Shown here: piece by piece, positions 1-7,185 of the stretch
How positions within the stretch are numbered: position 1 is the first letter of the stretch
Layout: each line of letters starts with the position of its first letter
Origin: CPC320 sp002684375
GTDB lineage: Bacteria; Pseudomonadota; Alphaproteobacteria; Rhodobacterales; Rhodobacteraceae
Direction: 5' to 3'
Assembly (NCBI GenBank): GCA_965662545.1
Contig: CBFIHZ010000048.1
Span: 1-22,358 of the forward strand
Length of the DNA stretch: 22,358 bases
Notes under the pieces: model-generated
The model's input: the letters and a program-made list of their open reading frames with translations, nothing else
Told to the model about the DNA's origin: nothing
The model's database searches: none
Program-made: the position numbers and the translations under genes

Positions 1-73
1 CCTCACGCTGGCGCTTCACGCAAGACAAGAGTTCAAGGCGATCTGCAGTAGTGAGAAAATTCGGACGGATCAT
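1..73 (-). mobile_element. IS630-like transposase, N-terminal 24 codons (runs off left edge)
   Basis: On the minus strand an ATG at 73-71 opens a frame that stays open to the window edge. The visible peptide begins MIRPNFLTTADRLELLSCVK and continues RQRE. This matches my memory of the N-terminus of IS630-family transposases common in Roseobacters, where the helix-turn-helix begins soon after an (R/K)RQRExH-like stretch. Only 24 residues are visible, so neither catalytic residues nor completeness can be judged. The bases between 74 and the pentapeptide gene end at 193 should hold the element's terminal inverted repeat if it is intact; I could not identify one. The family call is an inference from a short match. 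Confidence 0.5.
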
Positions 74-192
74 ACAAACAACTGAATCCCATTCGCTCAG
101 TTCGTCAATACAAAAGTCGGGTGATCAAGGACCCCGAGTATAACACAATACGTTACCCAATTGATATTTCTGTCTTCTTTTTCCACCATAGA

Positions 193-753
193 CTAACAGC
201 TATATTTTTTTACACTCCCATCGGGCATAGTGGTATCGCAAAAGATAGTCCCATTCATGCGTGCGAAAATTAAGTCTATAAAACTTAAATCTGTTCCGCT
301 CAAATTGGCGTAGGTAAGGTCAGTATAACTCAGGTTTGCACTGGACAGGTTGGTACCTGTCAGGTCAGCTCCAATCAGGTTGGCATTGGACAAGTTGGCA
401 TTAGCTATCTCGGCATTGATCAAATCGGCCTCGATAAGCCACGTCTTGGACATATTGGCTTCGGTCAGGTTGGCATCGGTCAGGTTGGCATAGGACAATT
501 TGGCATCGGTCAGGTTGGCGCCATTCAGGTTGGCTCCGGTTAGGTTGGCGCCGTTCAGGTTAGCATTGGTCAAATTGGCACCAATCAGGTTGGCATTGGT
601 AAGTTCGTCATTGAATAGGTCAGCCTTGGACAGGTCACAACTTGCACACTCATTAGTCTCTCTCAGTTTCTTCAAGTCTGCCGGATCGAAGGCCGATACA
701 CTAGACCCGACCAACATCGTTACCGCTGCCACCGCCGCTAATAGTCGTTTCAT
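193..753 (-). CDS. Exported pentapeptide-repeat protein
   Basis: A 186-residue protein of unknown role. It starts with a typical signal peptide (MKR followed by an Ala/Val-rich core ending SVSA, residues 1-21). About residues 45-165 are almost continuous A(N/D)LxX pentapeptides (ANLIG, ANLTN, ANLNG and so on), which fold as a right-handed beta-helix. Two cysteines (CASC) sit just before the repeats, and the C-terminus ends FCDTTMPDGS...C, an arrangement frequent in secreted members, so disulfides capping the helix are plausible. An ATG five codons upstream (768) exists, but the Shine-Dalgarno GGAG lies inside that extension, 7 bases before the ATG at 753, so 753 is preferred. It stands alone; no partner gene is evident. 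Family certain, function unknown. Confidence 0.85.
   Translation of the reverse strand: MKRLLAAVAAVTMLVGSSVSAFDPADLKKLRETNECASCDLSKADLFNDELTNANLIGANLTNANLNGANLTGANLNGANLTDAKLSYANLTDANLTEANMSKTWLIEADLINAEIANANLSNANLIGADLTGTNLSSANLSYTDLTYANLSGTDLSFIDLIFARMNGTIFCDTTMPDGSVKKYSC
228..620. repeat. 15-bp DNA-level tandem repeats encoding pentapeptides
   Basis: The plus strand shows repeated units of the form caggttggc(a/g)..., in register every 15 bases. They are the reverse complement of codons for A-N-L-x-x. Many units differ by only one or two bases, so the array is a substrate for slippage in multiples of 15, which would lengthen or shorten the protein without a frameshift. This is a coding repeat, not a CRISPR: there are no unique spacers. 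Confidence 0.75.
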
Positions 754-879
754 GACGCACTCCAACATTGTTCAAACCAGACGTTATCGCGGCACTTTTA
801 ACATTACTGTGATATTTAGCATCATGTTTCCGCTATTCCCTTTGATATGTCAGTCGTTGAAAACGCAAGAGGATCCAAC

Positions 880-984
880 ATGCGCAGTGCAATTATAACA
901 CTATTGTTGAAGATTGTTTCGCAACGCTACACCCAAGCCGCTGACCGCGGCCTTATGGTGCAATTGCTTGTGGGGGTCGCCTAA
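880..984 (+). CDS. Possible 34-residue small hydrophobic protein
   Basis: A short ORF beginning MRSAIITLLLKIVSQRY and ending LMVQLLVGVA. The support is a good ribosome-binding site: AAGAGGA at 867-873, 6 bases before the ATG. It has two hydrophobic patches separated by a polar stretch, which fits a small membrane-associated peptide but could be chance. I do not recognise it. It lies between the divergent pentapeptide gene and the tRNA, in DNA that otherwise looks non-coding. It may equally be the tail of a decayed gene. Confidence 0.2.
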   Translation: MRSAIITLLLKIVSQRYTQAADRGLMVQLLVGVA

Positions 985-1066
985 AATGGGACACCCCGAC
1001 CCAAAAGCGGAACACACTAATGCACACCATTGTATTTTTAAGGATAATCATATGAAGTTATCAAAA

Positions 1067-1143
1067 TGGCGACCCCGGCAGGACTCGAACCTGCAACAAC
1101 CTGCTTAGAAGGCAGGTGCTCTATCCAGTTGAGCTACGGAGCC
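1067..1143 (-). tRNA. tRNA-Arg (anticodon TCT)
   Basis: On the minus strand 77 bases fold as a complete cloverleaf: acceptor GGCTCCG paired with CGGGGTC (with wobble pairs), D arm GCTC/GAGC, anticodon stem CCTGC/GCAGG around the loop CTTCTAA, T arm GCAGG-TTCGAGT-CCTGC, and an encoded CCA end at 1067-1069. The anticodon TCT occupies 1107-1109 and reads AGA (and AGG by wobble) as arginine. The neighbouring DNA is poor in genes, as is common beside tRNA integration sites, but I found no repeat of the tRNA 3' end in the window that would mark an attachment site. Confidence 0.97.
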
Positions 1144-1894
1144 TAATTTTTCCTTCAAGGGCTTAAGCGGCGCCCTGTTATTTTTGAACCATTACCAACC
1201 GAGCACATCTCGTTGACAATTTATAGAATACCGAAAGCAGACCCAAGTCCAGCGAACGTCGTTAATCGCGTATCGTATTTTCTTGGCAGTGAGTACCCCT
1301 GCCCCCGCATGCAAGTAAAGCCTTTTTTTAAATGTGTGGATTTTACAATACTGCGGCCAGATCGCGCCCACCTTCCCTTCACATTTGGACGCCGGACATA
1401 AGACTGTAAAGTTGATAAATTCGAACCATCACATGAAGACCCATCAACTGGATAGAACCCAAACACCGGATATATTTGCAATCCGCTGCAATCGCCCCTC
1501 GGGATCGTATCAGGCATACTTTCAAGGCGCATCTTTATTTGTCCGGCACCGTTCAAACCCCAAACCTCCAAATCGGCCAGAGTGACCGTTTAACAGAAAA
1601 AACAGCCCGCTATTAACAGCCGGTAAAGCTCTTAAGATTGACGGCAGGCGCACGCCAATGAGACCTTTGGCAGTCAGCTTTATCTGGTCGGGAAGCCTAA
1701 GCTTAACTACCACACACCCGACTTGCTGCCCCAATCTAAGTCTACCAATTAGAGTGTTGTATTCCCAGTCTGCCCAATCAAAGTCTACCCGCGATCCCCT
1801 GCGCCATGCGGCACTTTTACGTAGCCAAAAAGATCAGACCATCCGACCATCCTACCGTGGGATTTCCATTAATGACCGATTGCAAATGACAGAG
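1144..1894. other. 751-base stretch without a convincing gene
   Basis: Several open frames of 60-116 codons exist on both strands (for example minus 1221-1571 and minus 1522-1734), but they overlap one another, lack good ribosome-binding sites and resemble no family I know. The minus frame 1522-1734 has the most protein-like composition (Leu/Val/Gly-rich) and might be a gene remnant. There is no clear terminator or promoter. I read the stretch as non-coding or decayed DNA between the tRNA and the dehydrogenase gene. Confidence 0.5.
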
Positions 1895-2848
1895 TCAAAT
1901 TAGATTTGGTGGTTGCTGTCCTTGGAAAAACGCCAACACATTGGCCAGAGCCATCCGGCCCATCTCCTCGCGCACCTCCAACGCCGCCGTGCCAAGATGC
2001 GGCAACAGCGTCACCTGTTCCAACTGCATCAACGCAGCCGGCACCTCCGGCTCGTGTTCATAGACATCCAAACCCGCACCGGCAATCTGCTGGCTCTGCA
2101 AAGCTGTGATTAACGCAGACTCATCAATGACATCCCCACGGGAAATATTCACCAGATGCGCTGTGGGTTTCATATGTTCAAAGACCTCAGCACCTATCAG
2201 ATGATGCGAGTGGGCCCCGCCGCTGGTTGCGACGACCACCACGTCAGCGTGGGCCGCCAATTCGTGCAAACTGCCAACTTGGCGCGCCGGCATCCCAATG
2301 GTTTTGCGCGACCTATTAAAATATATCACCGGCATCTCGAACCCAAAGTGACAGCGCCGCGCAATCGCCGCACCAATCCGGCCCATGCCAATAATGCCAA
2401 CGGTTTTACCAGTCACATGCTGGCCCAGCATTTGGGTCGGGTTCCAACCCTCCCAATGACTTGCTCTCACCATCCGCTCCCCCTCGCCTGCGCGGCGACA
2501 CGACATCAAAATCAGCATCAGCGCAATATCGGCAGTGGCAGCTGTCACTGCACCGGGGGTATTGCTGACGCAGATCCCAGCCGCCTGCGCCGCTGCGATA
2601 TCAATGTGGTTATAGCCGACACCAAAATTCGCCAGGATTTTACAGCGAGGATTGGAAAAATCCTTGAACGTTCGAGCAGCATACAGGTCGCCAAGCGTTG
2701 GGATGACCGCATCATATAACGCCAGCGAAGCGCGCATTTCCGCCGCCGACATTGGGCTCTGTTTTTGGCGGACCTCGACATCAAAAAACTTGTGCGCCGC
2801 ACTGATCACGCTTTTGGGCATAGGTCGGGTGATCAGAATGCGTTTCAA
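1895..2848 (-). CDS. D-2-hydroxyacid dehydrogenase (glyoxylate/hydroxypyruvate reductase type)
   Basis: A 317-residue NAD(P)-dependent oxidoreductase that interconverts a 2-oxoacid and a D-2-hydroxyacid in the cytoplasm. The Rossmann motif GxGxxG is GMGRIG at about 154-159. The catalytic triad of the family is present: Arg237 (NISRGD), Glu266 (YEHEP) and His284 (PHLGT). Length is normal. The residue usually deciding NADPH preference lies in NRSRK (about 178-182), whose two Arg and one Lys suggest NADPH, though this is inference. The start is TTG at 2848-2846: no in-frame ATG fits, an AGGAGG lies 9 bases upstream, and the codon overlaps the stop of the upstream csaA-like gene (TTGA), implying translational coupling. 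It is the last gene of a minus-strand run with proC. Glyoxylate, hydroxypyruvate or another 2-oxoacid are all possible substrates. Confidence 0.9.
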   Translation of the reverse strand: MKRILITRPMPKSVISAAHKFFDVEVRQKQSPMSAAEMRASLALYDAVIPTLGDLYAARTFKDFSNPRCKILANFGVGYNHIDIAAAQAAGICVSNTPGAVTAATADIALMLILMSCRRAGEGERMVRASHWEGWNPTQMLGQHVTGKTVGIIGMGRIGAAIARRCHFGFEMPVIYFNRSRKTIGMPARQVGSLHELAAHADVVVVATSGGAHSHHLIGAEVFEHMKPTAHLVNISRGDVIDESALITALQSQQIAGAGLDVYEHEPEVPAALMQLEQVTLLPHLGTAALEVREEMGRMALANVLAFFQGQQPPNLI

Positions 2849-3183
2849 TGCATGCGCCCTCCTAGAGCGACCGCGCGGTCGGGCCGGATCAAAACCACCC
2901 CCCCAGCTGCATCTGTCACCCCGAGCACCAGAACCTCTGACATGAAGCGACCTATCTGTCGCGGCGGGAAATTGACAACTGCAAGGACGTTTGTCCCAAC
3001 CAGCTCTTGCGGGGAATAATGCGCGGTGATCTGTGCCGATGTTTTACGTTCACCCAAATCTGCACCAAAGTCGATCCACATTTTGATCGCCGGCGTACGG
3101 GCCTCGGGATACGGCTCGGCGCGGATCACTTTGCCAACCCGGATATCGACCTTTAGAAAATCATCAAAGGAAATCTCATCCAC
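2845..3183 (-). CDS. csaA: CsaA-like tRNA-binding (EMAP-type) protein
   Basis: A 112-residue single-domain protein of the OB-fold tRNA-binding family (the EMAPII/Arc1p/MetG C-terminal fold; CsaA in Bacillus is reported as chaperone-like). Diagnostic stretches are DFLKVDIRVGKV near the N-terminus, the central AQIT.HY segment, and NFPPRQIGRFMSEVLVLG followed by a final loop. The whole protein is this domain, as usual for CsaA. The start is GTG at 3183-3181, with AGGAG 7 bases upstream; an ATG two bases further in is in the wrong frame. It overlaps the end of proC by 8 bases, and its stop overlaps the TTG of the downstream dehydrogenase, so the three genes are translated as a chain. Family secure; cellular role not demonstrated. 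Confidence 0.9.
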   Translation of the reverse strand: MDEISFDDFLKVDIRVGKVIRAEPYPEARTPAIKMWIDFGADLGERKTSAQITAHYSPQELVGTNVLAVVNFPPRQIGRFMSEVLVLGVTDAAGGVVLIRPDRAVALGGRMH

Positions 3184-3985
3184 CTGACAACTCCTTTGAG
3201 CGTGTAGAAGCCGCTGTAACCGCCCGTTTCAACAGCGGTCCAAACCCTGCCTGAGGATCCATCAGAACCTCAAGCGCGGCCTGCGTGGTGCCGTTAGGGC
3301 TGGTGACATTGATCCGCAATTGCTCGGGTGTTTCATCGCTGGCCTGCGCCAAAGCACCGGCACCCGCCACCGTGGCAGAGGCCAGCTGAAACGCCATCGC
3401 CCGCGGCAGTCCCTCAGCAATACCGGCTGCAGCCAGCGTTTCAATCAGATGAAACACATAGGCCGGGCCCGATCCCGAGACCCCGGTCACCGCGTCCATT
3501 TGCGTTTCGGTGTCAAGGTGTACGACTTGACCGACCGACGCCATTAACCTTTCCGTCAGTGCCAGATGATCCCGGGTGGCATTGGAATTACCGATCAGCG
3601 CACTGATGCCCTGCCCCACCGCAGCAGGCGTGTTGGGCATCACCCGCACAACCGGTGTACGCGCGCCCAGGATAGCTTGAAACTCGGCAAGCTGGACACC
3701 GGCGGCAACCGAGACGAAGAGCGTCTTGCCGTCTCCCAAAAGACGCAAGCTGGGCAGTGCGGCTTGCATGATTTGCGGTTTTACCGCGATCAAAACCACA
3801 GCCGGAGCCGCAGGCAAACCTACATTGAGCTTTACGCCTAGTGATTTAACCCAATCGCTGGGGGCTGGGTCATTGATCCAAATCGATCCAACCGGAACGC
3901 CTGCCTCAATCCAGCCCTTCAACAGCGCTGACCCCATTTTGCCACAGCCCAGCAGCAGCAATCCTTGCTCTGAAATTACACGCAT
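3176..3985 (-). CDS. proC: Pyrroline-5-carboxylate reductase
   Basis: Catalyses the last step of proline synthesis, reducing 1-pyrroline-5-carboxylate with NAD(P)H. It has 269 residues from the ATG at 3985. The N-terminal Rossmann motif is GCGKMG (13-18), and the P5CR C-terminal signature VTGVSGSGPAYVF lies in the second half, followed by the helical dimerisation domain. A TTG six codons upstream (4003) would add MTGAKQ, but it has AAGG almost touching it; the ATG gives the usual short lead before the Rossmann strand, so it is preferred, not certain. The end overlaps the csaA-like gene by 8 bases. The ybjN-like gene lies 42 bases upstream on the same strand, so the four genes probably share a transcript. 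Confidence 0.95.
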   Translation of the reverse strand: MRVISEQGLLLLGCGKMGSALLKGWIEAGVPVGSIWINDPAPSDWVKSLGVKLNVGLPAAPAVVLIAVKPQIMQAALPSLRLLGDGKTLFVSVAAGVQLAEFQAILGARTPVVRVMPNTPAAVGQGISALIGNSNATRDHLALTERLMASVGQVVHLDTETQMDAVTGVSGSGPAYVFHLIETLAAAGIAEGLPRAMAFQLASATVAGAGALAQASDETPEQLRINVTSPNGTTQAALEVLMDPQAGFGPLLKRAVTAASTRSKELSGG

Positions 3986-4027
3986 CTGTTTTGCCCCAGT
4001 CAAACCTTGGTTAGAATGGGGCCGATC

Positions 4028-4528
4028 TTAAGCCCGACCGTAAGCCTCTGCAATGGCCACTTGCAATGCTTGCTCAGGGGGCTGGTCCCCATAGGCGACC
4101 AACTGGAACGCCGGATAATAGCGTTCGGCGTTCTGCACCGCCGCCGCGATTATCGTATCGATCTGTTCTGCGCTTGCAACCTGACCGCCAGATTGCACCA
4201 ACCCATACCGAAAAACCATCAATTTTTGCGCAGTCCACCACGTAAAAGTGCCGGACCAACACGCATCATTTATTAAGTTCAACGCCTGATACAAAGCCGG
4301 AAGTTTTTCGGCCGGAGGATCCATCTCAAAGGTACATATCATCCGCAAAGTCTCATCAAAATCAGACCAAGCCAACGTAATGGAATAGGTCCGCCACTGA
4401 CCGACGACCGCCATGGCGATCTGGTCATCTGCGATCCTGTCAAAATCCCAATCGTGATGCTCTGCCAGCGTCTCTACGATATCAATTGGATGCGTCTCGT
4501 CTTCGATAAACTGCTCGGATAAAGCCAT
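4028..4528 (-). CDS. YbjN domain-containing protein
   Basis: A 166-residue cytoplasmic protein of the YbjN family, which resembles type III secretion chaperones in fold and whose function is not settled. Typical features are the N-terminal acidic stretch, the paired beta strands around TYSITLAWSDFDETLRMICTF, the PPAEKLPALYQALNLIND helix, and WWTAQKLMVFRYGL. There is no signal peptide. The start ATG at 4528 is preceded by AAAGGTGA. It is the first gene of the minus-strand run leading into proC; in Rhodobacterales a ybjN-proC neighbourhood is familiar to me, but no functional link is known. Confidence 0.85.
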   Translation of the reverse strand: MALSEQFIEDETHPIDIVETLAEHHDWDFDRIADDQIAMAVVGQWRTYSITLAWSDFDETLRMICTFEMDPPAEKLPALYQALNLINDACWSGTFTWWTAQKLMVFRYGLVQSGGQVASAEQIDTIIAAAVQNAERYYPAFQLVAYGDQPPEQALQVAIAEAYGRA

Positions 4529-4916
4529 GCCGTCACCTTTATTGTTAAGTAGTGACAGGGTTACGGTGAACCCCCAACACTAGGCGCTAGGTCTAAAAGA
4601 TGATAGTTTCGTATATCACCATACAATATATGGTGCTCGGCATCAGGGGCCTTTGTAAAGTTATATTTTTATAAAATCGAAATTTTCTCTGGTTCTCGAC
4701 GCAGCGCCGCAGAATTCATTAATATATCGTTTACACTTTGCAATTTCTGCACAGTTTCTGAGAACAGATTGCAAAAATAACAGCAGGCTCTTGCAAATAT
4801 CAAAAGGCGCCACGGAGCTAAAAAGGTTATCGACCTCACAGCTCAGCGCGTTTTGCCAGCAGAAGTCAAACACGATCCGTCTGTCTTCGAATCAAAGGCG
4901 TAAAAAGAAAACTGAA
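4529..4916. other. AT-rich 388-base intergenic stretch
   Basis: No gene is supported. The best frame (minus 4661-4873, 70 codons, Cys- and Phe-rich) has no ribosome-binding site or recognisable similarity. A plus-strand frame around 4778-4903 looks slightly protein-like (it reads KKVIDLTAQRVLPAEVK) but has no start and is probably a remnant or chance. A perfect 7-bp hairpin (CACCATA, loop CAATA, TATGGTG) lies at 4617-4635; it lacks a T tract. The stretch should hold the promoter of the ybjN-proC run at its left end. Confidence 0.45.
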
Positions 4917-5162
4917 CTATGACTTGGTTTTTTCCAACGCCTCGATCCGCGCAGAGAGTGCCGCATTTTCCTCGCGTGCCTTTTGAGCCATACTTCGCAC
5001 CGCGTCAAACTCTTCACGCGTGACAAAATCCTGATCTGCCAGCCAGCGATCAATGACCGACTTGACCGCAGTCTCTGCCTCTTCTCGTGCGCCTTGGGCC
5101 ACGCCCATGGCGTTGGTCATCAACTGAGAGATATCGTCAAGCATTTTATTGCGGGTCTGCAT
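4917..5162 (-). CDS. ubiK: BMFP-domain protein, UbiK-like accessory factor
   Basis: An 81-residue member of the BMFP (YqiC/UbiK) family. In Enterobacteria UbiK is an accessory factor of the aerobic ubiquinone-biosynthesis complex and binds membrane lipids. The N-terminus MQTRNKMLDDISQLMTNAMG and the middle FVTREEFDAVRSMAQKAREEN are diagnostic, and the C-terminal leucine-spaced helix (LSARIEALEK) is the usual trimeric coiled coil. An ATG five codons upstream would add MVETR, but GGAG sits 6 bases before the ATG at 5162, and family members begin MQTRN. It is divergent from lgt, about 96 bases away. The family call is firm; the ubiquinone role is by homology. Confidence 0.85.
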   Translation of the reverse strand: MQTRNKMLDDISQLMTNAMGVAQGAREEAETAVKSVIDRWLADQDFVTREEFDAVRSMAQKAREENAALSARIEALEKTKS

Positions 5163-5258
5163 TCTAGTCTCCACCATCCTGTGCCCTTTCTATATGGGCT
5201 GCAAACCAGCGCTCTGCAAGGTTGACTTTCCAATACCTTCGCGGGCAGAACCAGCTCT

Positions 5259-6134
5259 ATGATCATATTTCCTGATATCTCTCCAAATATTTTCTCGATC
5301 ACAATCCTTGGGATCGAATTTGCCCTACGCTGGTATGCGATGGCTTACATCGCCGGTATCCTGATTGGCTGGCGACTGGCGCTTATCTCTTTGCAAAAGC
5401 CAGCCCTTTGGCCCGACAAAGGCGCACCAATGACCCCGCCCCAATGGGAAGACATGATTACGTGGATTATTATCGGCGTGATTATCGGCGGCAGGCTGGG
5501 CTATGTGCTGTTTTACCAACCGGCCTATTTTGCGCAAAATCCCGGAAGTATTATACAGGTCTGGCAAGGCGGCATGGCGTTTCACGGCGGGTTTTTGGGT
5601 GTGGTAACTGCGGTATTTATTTATTGTAAACGCCACGGGTTGCCTTTGGCCAGCACGGCCGATCTTCTGGCGCTTTGCAGTCCAGCCGGACTGTTGTTGG
5701 GGCGCTGTGCCAATTTCATCAATGCCGAATTATGGGGCCGTCCAACCGATTTGCCGTGGGGCGTTGCCTTTCCGGGCATTGCAGCGCAGGACTGCGGCCA
5801 ATTAGAGGGACTTTGTGCACGGCATCCGTCACAATTATACGAGGCGCTGTTAGAAGGGCTTATTTTAGGTCTTGTACTGCTTTGGATGGCCTATCGCCAA
5901 GGCGGACTGAAATTGCCGGGTTGGATCACCGGATTGTTTTTTGTCGGGTATGGTCTCAGCCGGTTTATTGTTGAATTTTTCCGTCAACCGGATGCACAAT
6001 TCGTCACTTTGGAAAACCCGGTAGGCCTGGCCTGGCATATTGGCAGCATCGGCCTGACGATGGGGCAATTGCTGTCGCTGCCAATGATTGCGGTCGGCGT
6101 ATTCCTATGTCTCAAAGCCAGACGCCGTGCCTGA
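5259..6134 (+). CDS. lgt: Phosphatidylglycerol-prolipoprotein diacylglyceryl transferase
   Basis: An inner-membrane enzyme that moves diacylglycerol from phosphatidylglycerol onto the lipobox cysteine of prolipoproteins, the first step of lipoprotein maturation. It has 291 residues with about seven hydrophobic segments. Conserved features are HGGFLG (His109), the Lgt signature GRCANFINAELWGR (149-162), and RHPSQLYEA around residue 198-206. The start MIIFPDIS matches the family and the length is normal. Its last 8 bases overlap the GTG start of the downstream methyltransferase gene, which begins the chain lgt-methyltransferase-pgeF. Confidence 0.96.
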   Translation: MIIFPDISPNIFSITILGIEFALRWYAMAYIAGILIGWRLALISLQKPALWPDKGAPMTPPQWEDMITWIIIGVIIGGRLGYVLFYQPAYFAQNPGSIIQVWQGGMAFHGGFLGVVTAVFIYCKRHGLPLASTADLLALCSPAGLLLGRCANFINAELWGRPTDLPWGVAFPGIAAQDCGQLEGLCARHPSQLYEALLEGLILGLVLLWMAYRQGGLKLPGWITGLFFVGYGLSRFIVEFFRQPDAQFVTLENPVGLAWHIGSIGLTMGQLLSLPMIAVGVFLCLKARRRA

Positions 6135-7185
6135 TCTGAAGTCAGAATTAATCGCCATGATCGAGGCGCAGGGGCCACTCAGCATTGCCACGTTTTTCAC
6201 CGAATGTTTGCTGCATCCAAAGTATGGCTATTACACGACCCGCGATCCGTTTGGCGCACAGGGCGATTTCACCACTGCGCCGGAAATCAGCCAGATGTAC
6301 GGCGAAATGCTGGGGTTGTTTCTCGCCCAGACCTGGCATGATCAAGGCAATGTGGCGGCTTTTAATCTCGTAGAATTGGGTCCCGGGCGTGGCACGCTGA
6401 TGGCAGACATCTTGCGCGCCACCCGCACCATTGCCGGGTTTCACTCTGCGCTGCAATTACATTTGATCGAAGCGTCGCCCACCCTGCAAGCCCTGCAAGC
6501 CAAAACACTTAGCGCCTTCAATCCCACATGGCACACCCAGCTTGACACTGTGCCCCAAGGCCCTCTGTTTCTGGTCGCCAATGAGTTTTTTGATGCCCTG
6601 CCCATACGCCAATTCATCCGCGACGGCCAACAATGGCGCGAACGCTGCGTCACGGTCACTGAGGGGGATCTAACATATGCGCTGACCGAGGCTGCGCCGC
6701 ATGCCACACTTGCCGATCGCTTGGCCGATACCAAACAAGGTGATCTGGTGGAAACCTGCGCCCCCGCGCAGGCCATCGCCCAAGAAATTGGGGGCCGCAT
6801 CACCCAACACGGGGGCGTTGCATTGATCGTTGACTACGGCAACCGCCGCTCACTTGGGGACACGTTGCAATCTTTGAGGTCGCATCATCGCGTCCCACCG
6901 CTTTTGCATCCCGGCTTGGCCGATCTAACCGCCCACGTCGATTTTGAAGCGCTGGCAAAAGCCAGCCCGAGCGCTCATACACGGCCAACAGACCAAGGGG
7001 TTTTTCTTGAACGATTGGGTATCACGCCGCGCGCCAATCAACTGGTGAAATCCTTGCAAGGCTCTGCCCTGACATCGCATATTGCTGCACATCGGCGATT
7101 GACGCACCCCTCAGAGATGGGCACATTATTCAAAGCAATGGGGCTCTTTCCCGCCAGTGCACCACCACCGCCAGGACTTGATTGA
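6127..7185 (+). CDS. NDUFAF7-family SAM-dependent methyltransferase (DUF185)
   Basis: A 352-residue class I methyltransferase of the NDUFAF7/MidA family. Mitochondrial NDUFAF7 dimethylates an arginine of a complex I subunit; bacterial members are assumed to do something related, but this is unproven. Recognisable parts are GYYTTRDPFGAQGDFTTAPE near the N-terminus, the SAM-binding LVELGPGRGTL (motif I), VANEFFDALPIRQF, and LIVDYGN. The longer frame opens at an ATG at 6088 deep inside lgt; GTG at 6127 gives the usual N-terminus (PDLKSELIAMIEAQGPLSIATF) and an 8-base overlap with lgt, so it is chosen. The stop shares one base with the ATG of pgeF (TGATG). Confidence 0.88.
   Translation: MPDLKSELIAMIEAQGPLSIATFFTECLLHPKYGYYTTRDPFGAQGDFTTAPEISQMYGEMLGLFLAQTWHDQGNVAAFNLVELGPGRGTLMADILRATRTIAGFHSALQLHLIEASPTLQALQAKTLSAFNPTWHTQLDTVPQGPLFLVANEFFDALPIRQFIRDGQQWRERCVTVTEGDLTYALTEAAPHATLADRLADTKQGDLVETCAPAQAIAQEIGGRITQHGGVALIVDYGNRRSLGDTLQSLRSHHRVPPLLHPGLADLTAHVDFEALAKASPSAHTRPTDQGVFLERLGITPRANQLVKSLQGSALTSHIAAHRRLTHPSEMGTLFKAMGLFPASAPPPPGLD

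Noticed and set aside
228..620. Regular short repeats that could be mistaken for a CRISPR array
   Set aside because: Units are contiguous 15-mers without unique spacers and encode pentapeptides.
500..898. Plus-strand ORF of 132 codons with repeated RLAPxRLA
   Set aside because: It is the antisense of the pentapeptide repeats; its regularity comes from the 15-bp coding repeat of the other strand.
968..1008. GGGGTCGCC...GGGACACCCC, imperfect inverted repeat like an insertion-sequence end
   Set aside because: Only five bases pair well, there is no transposase beside it and no second end was found.
1221..1571. Minus-strand ORF of 116 codons
   Set aside because: No ribosome-binding site, no known similarity, biased by chance openness and overlapped by frames on the other strand.
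2156..2719. Plus-strand ORF of 187 codons
   Set aside because: Lies wholly antisense to the well supported dehydrogenase gene.
4661..4873. Minus-strand ORF of 70 codons in the AT-rich gap
   Set aside because: No ribosome-binding site and no recognisable motif; composition follows the AT-rich DNA.
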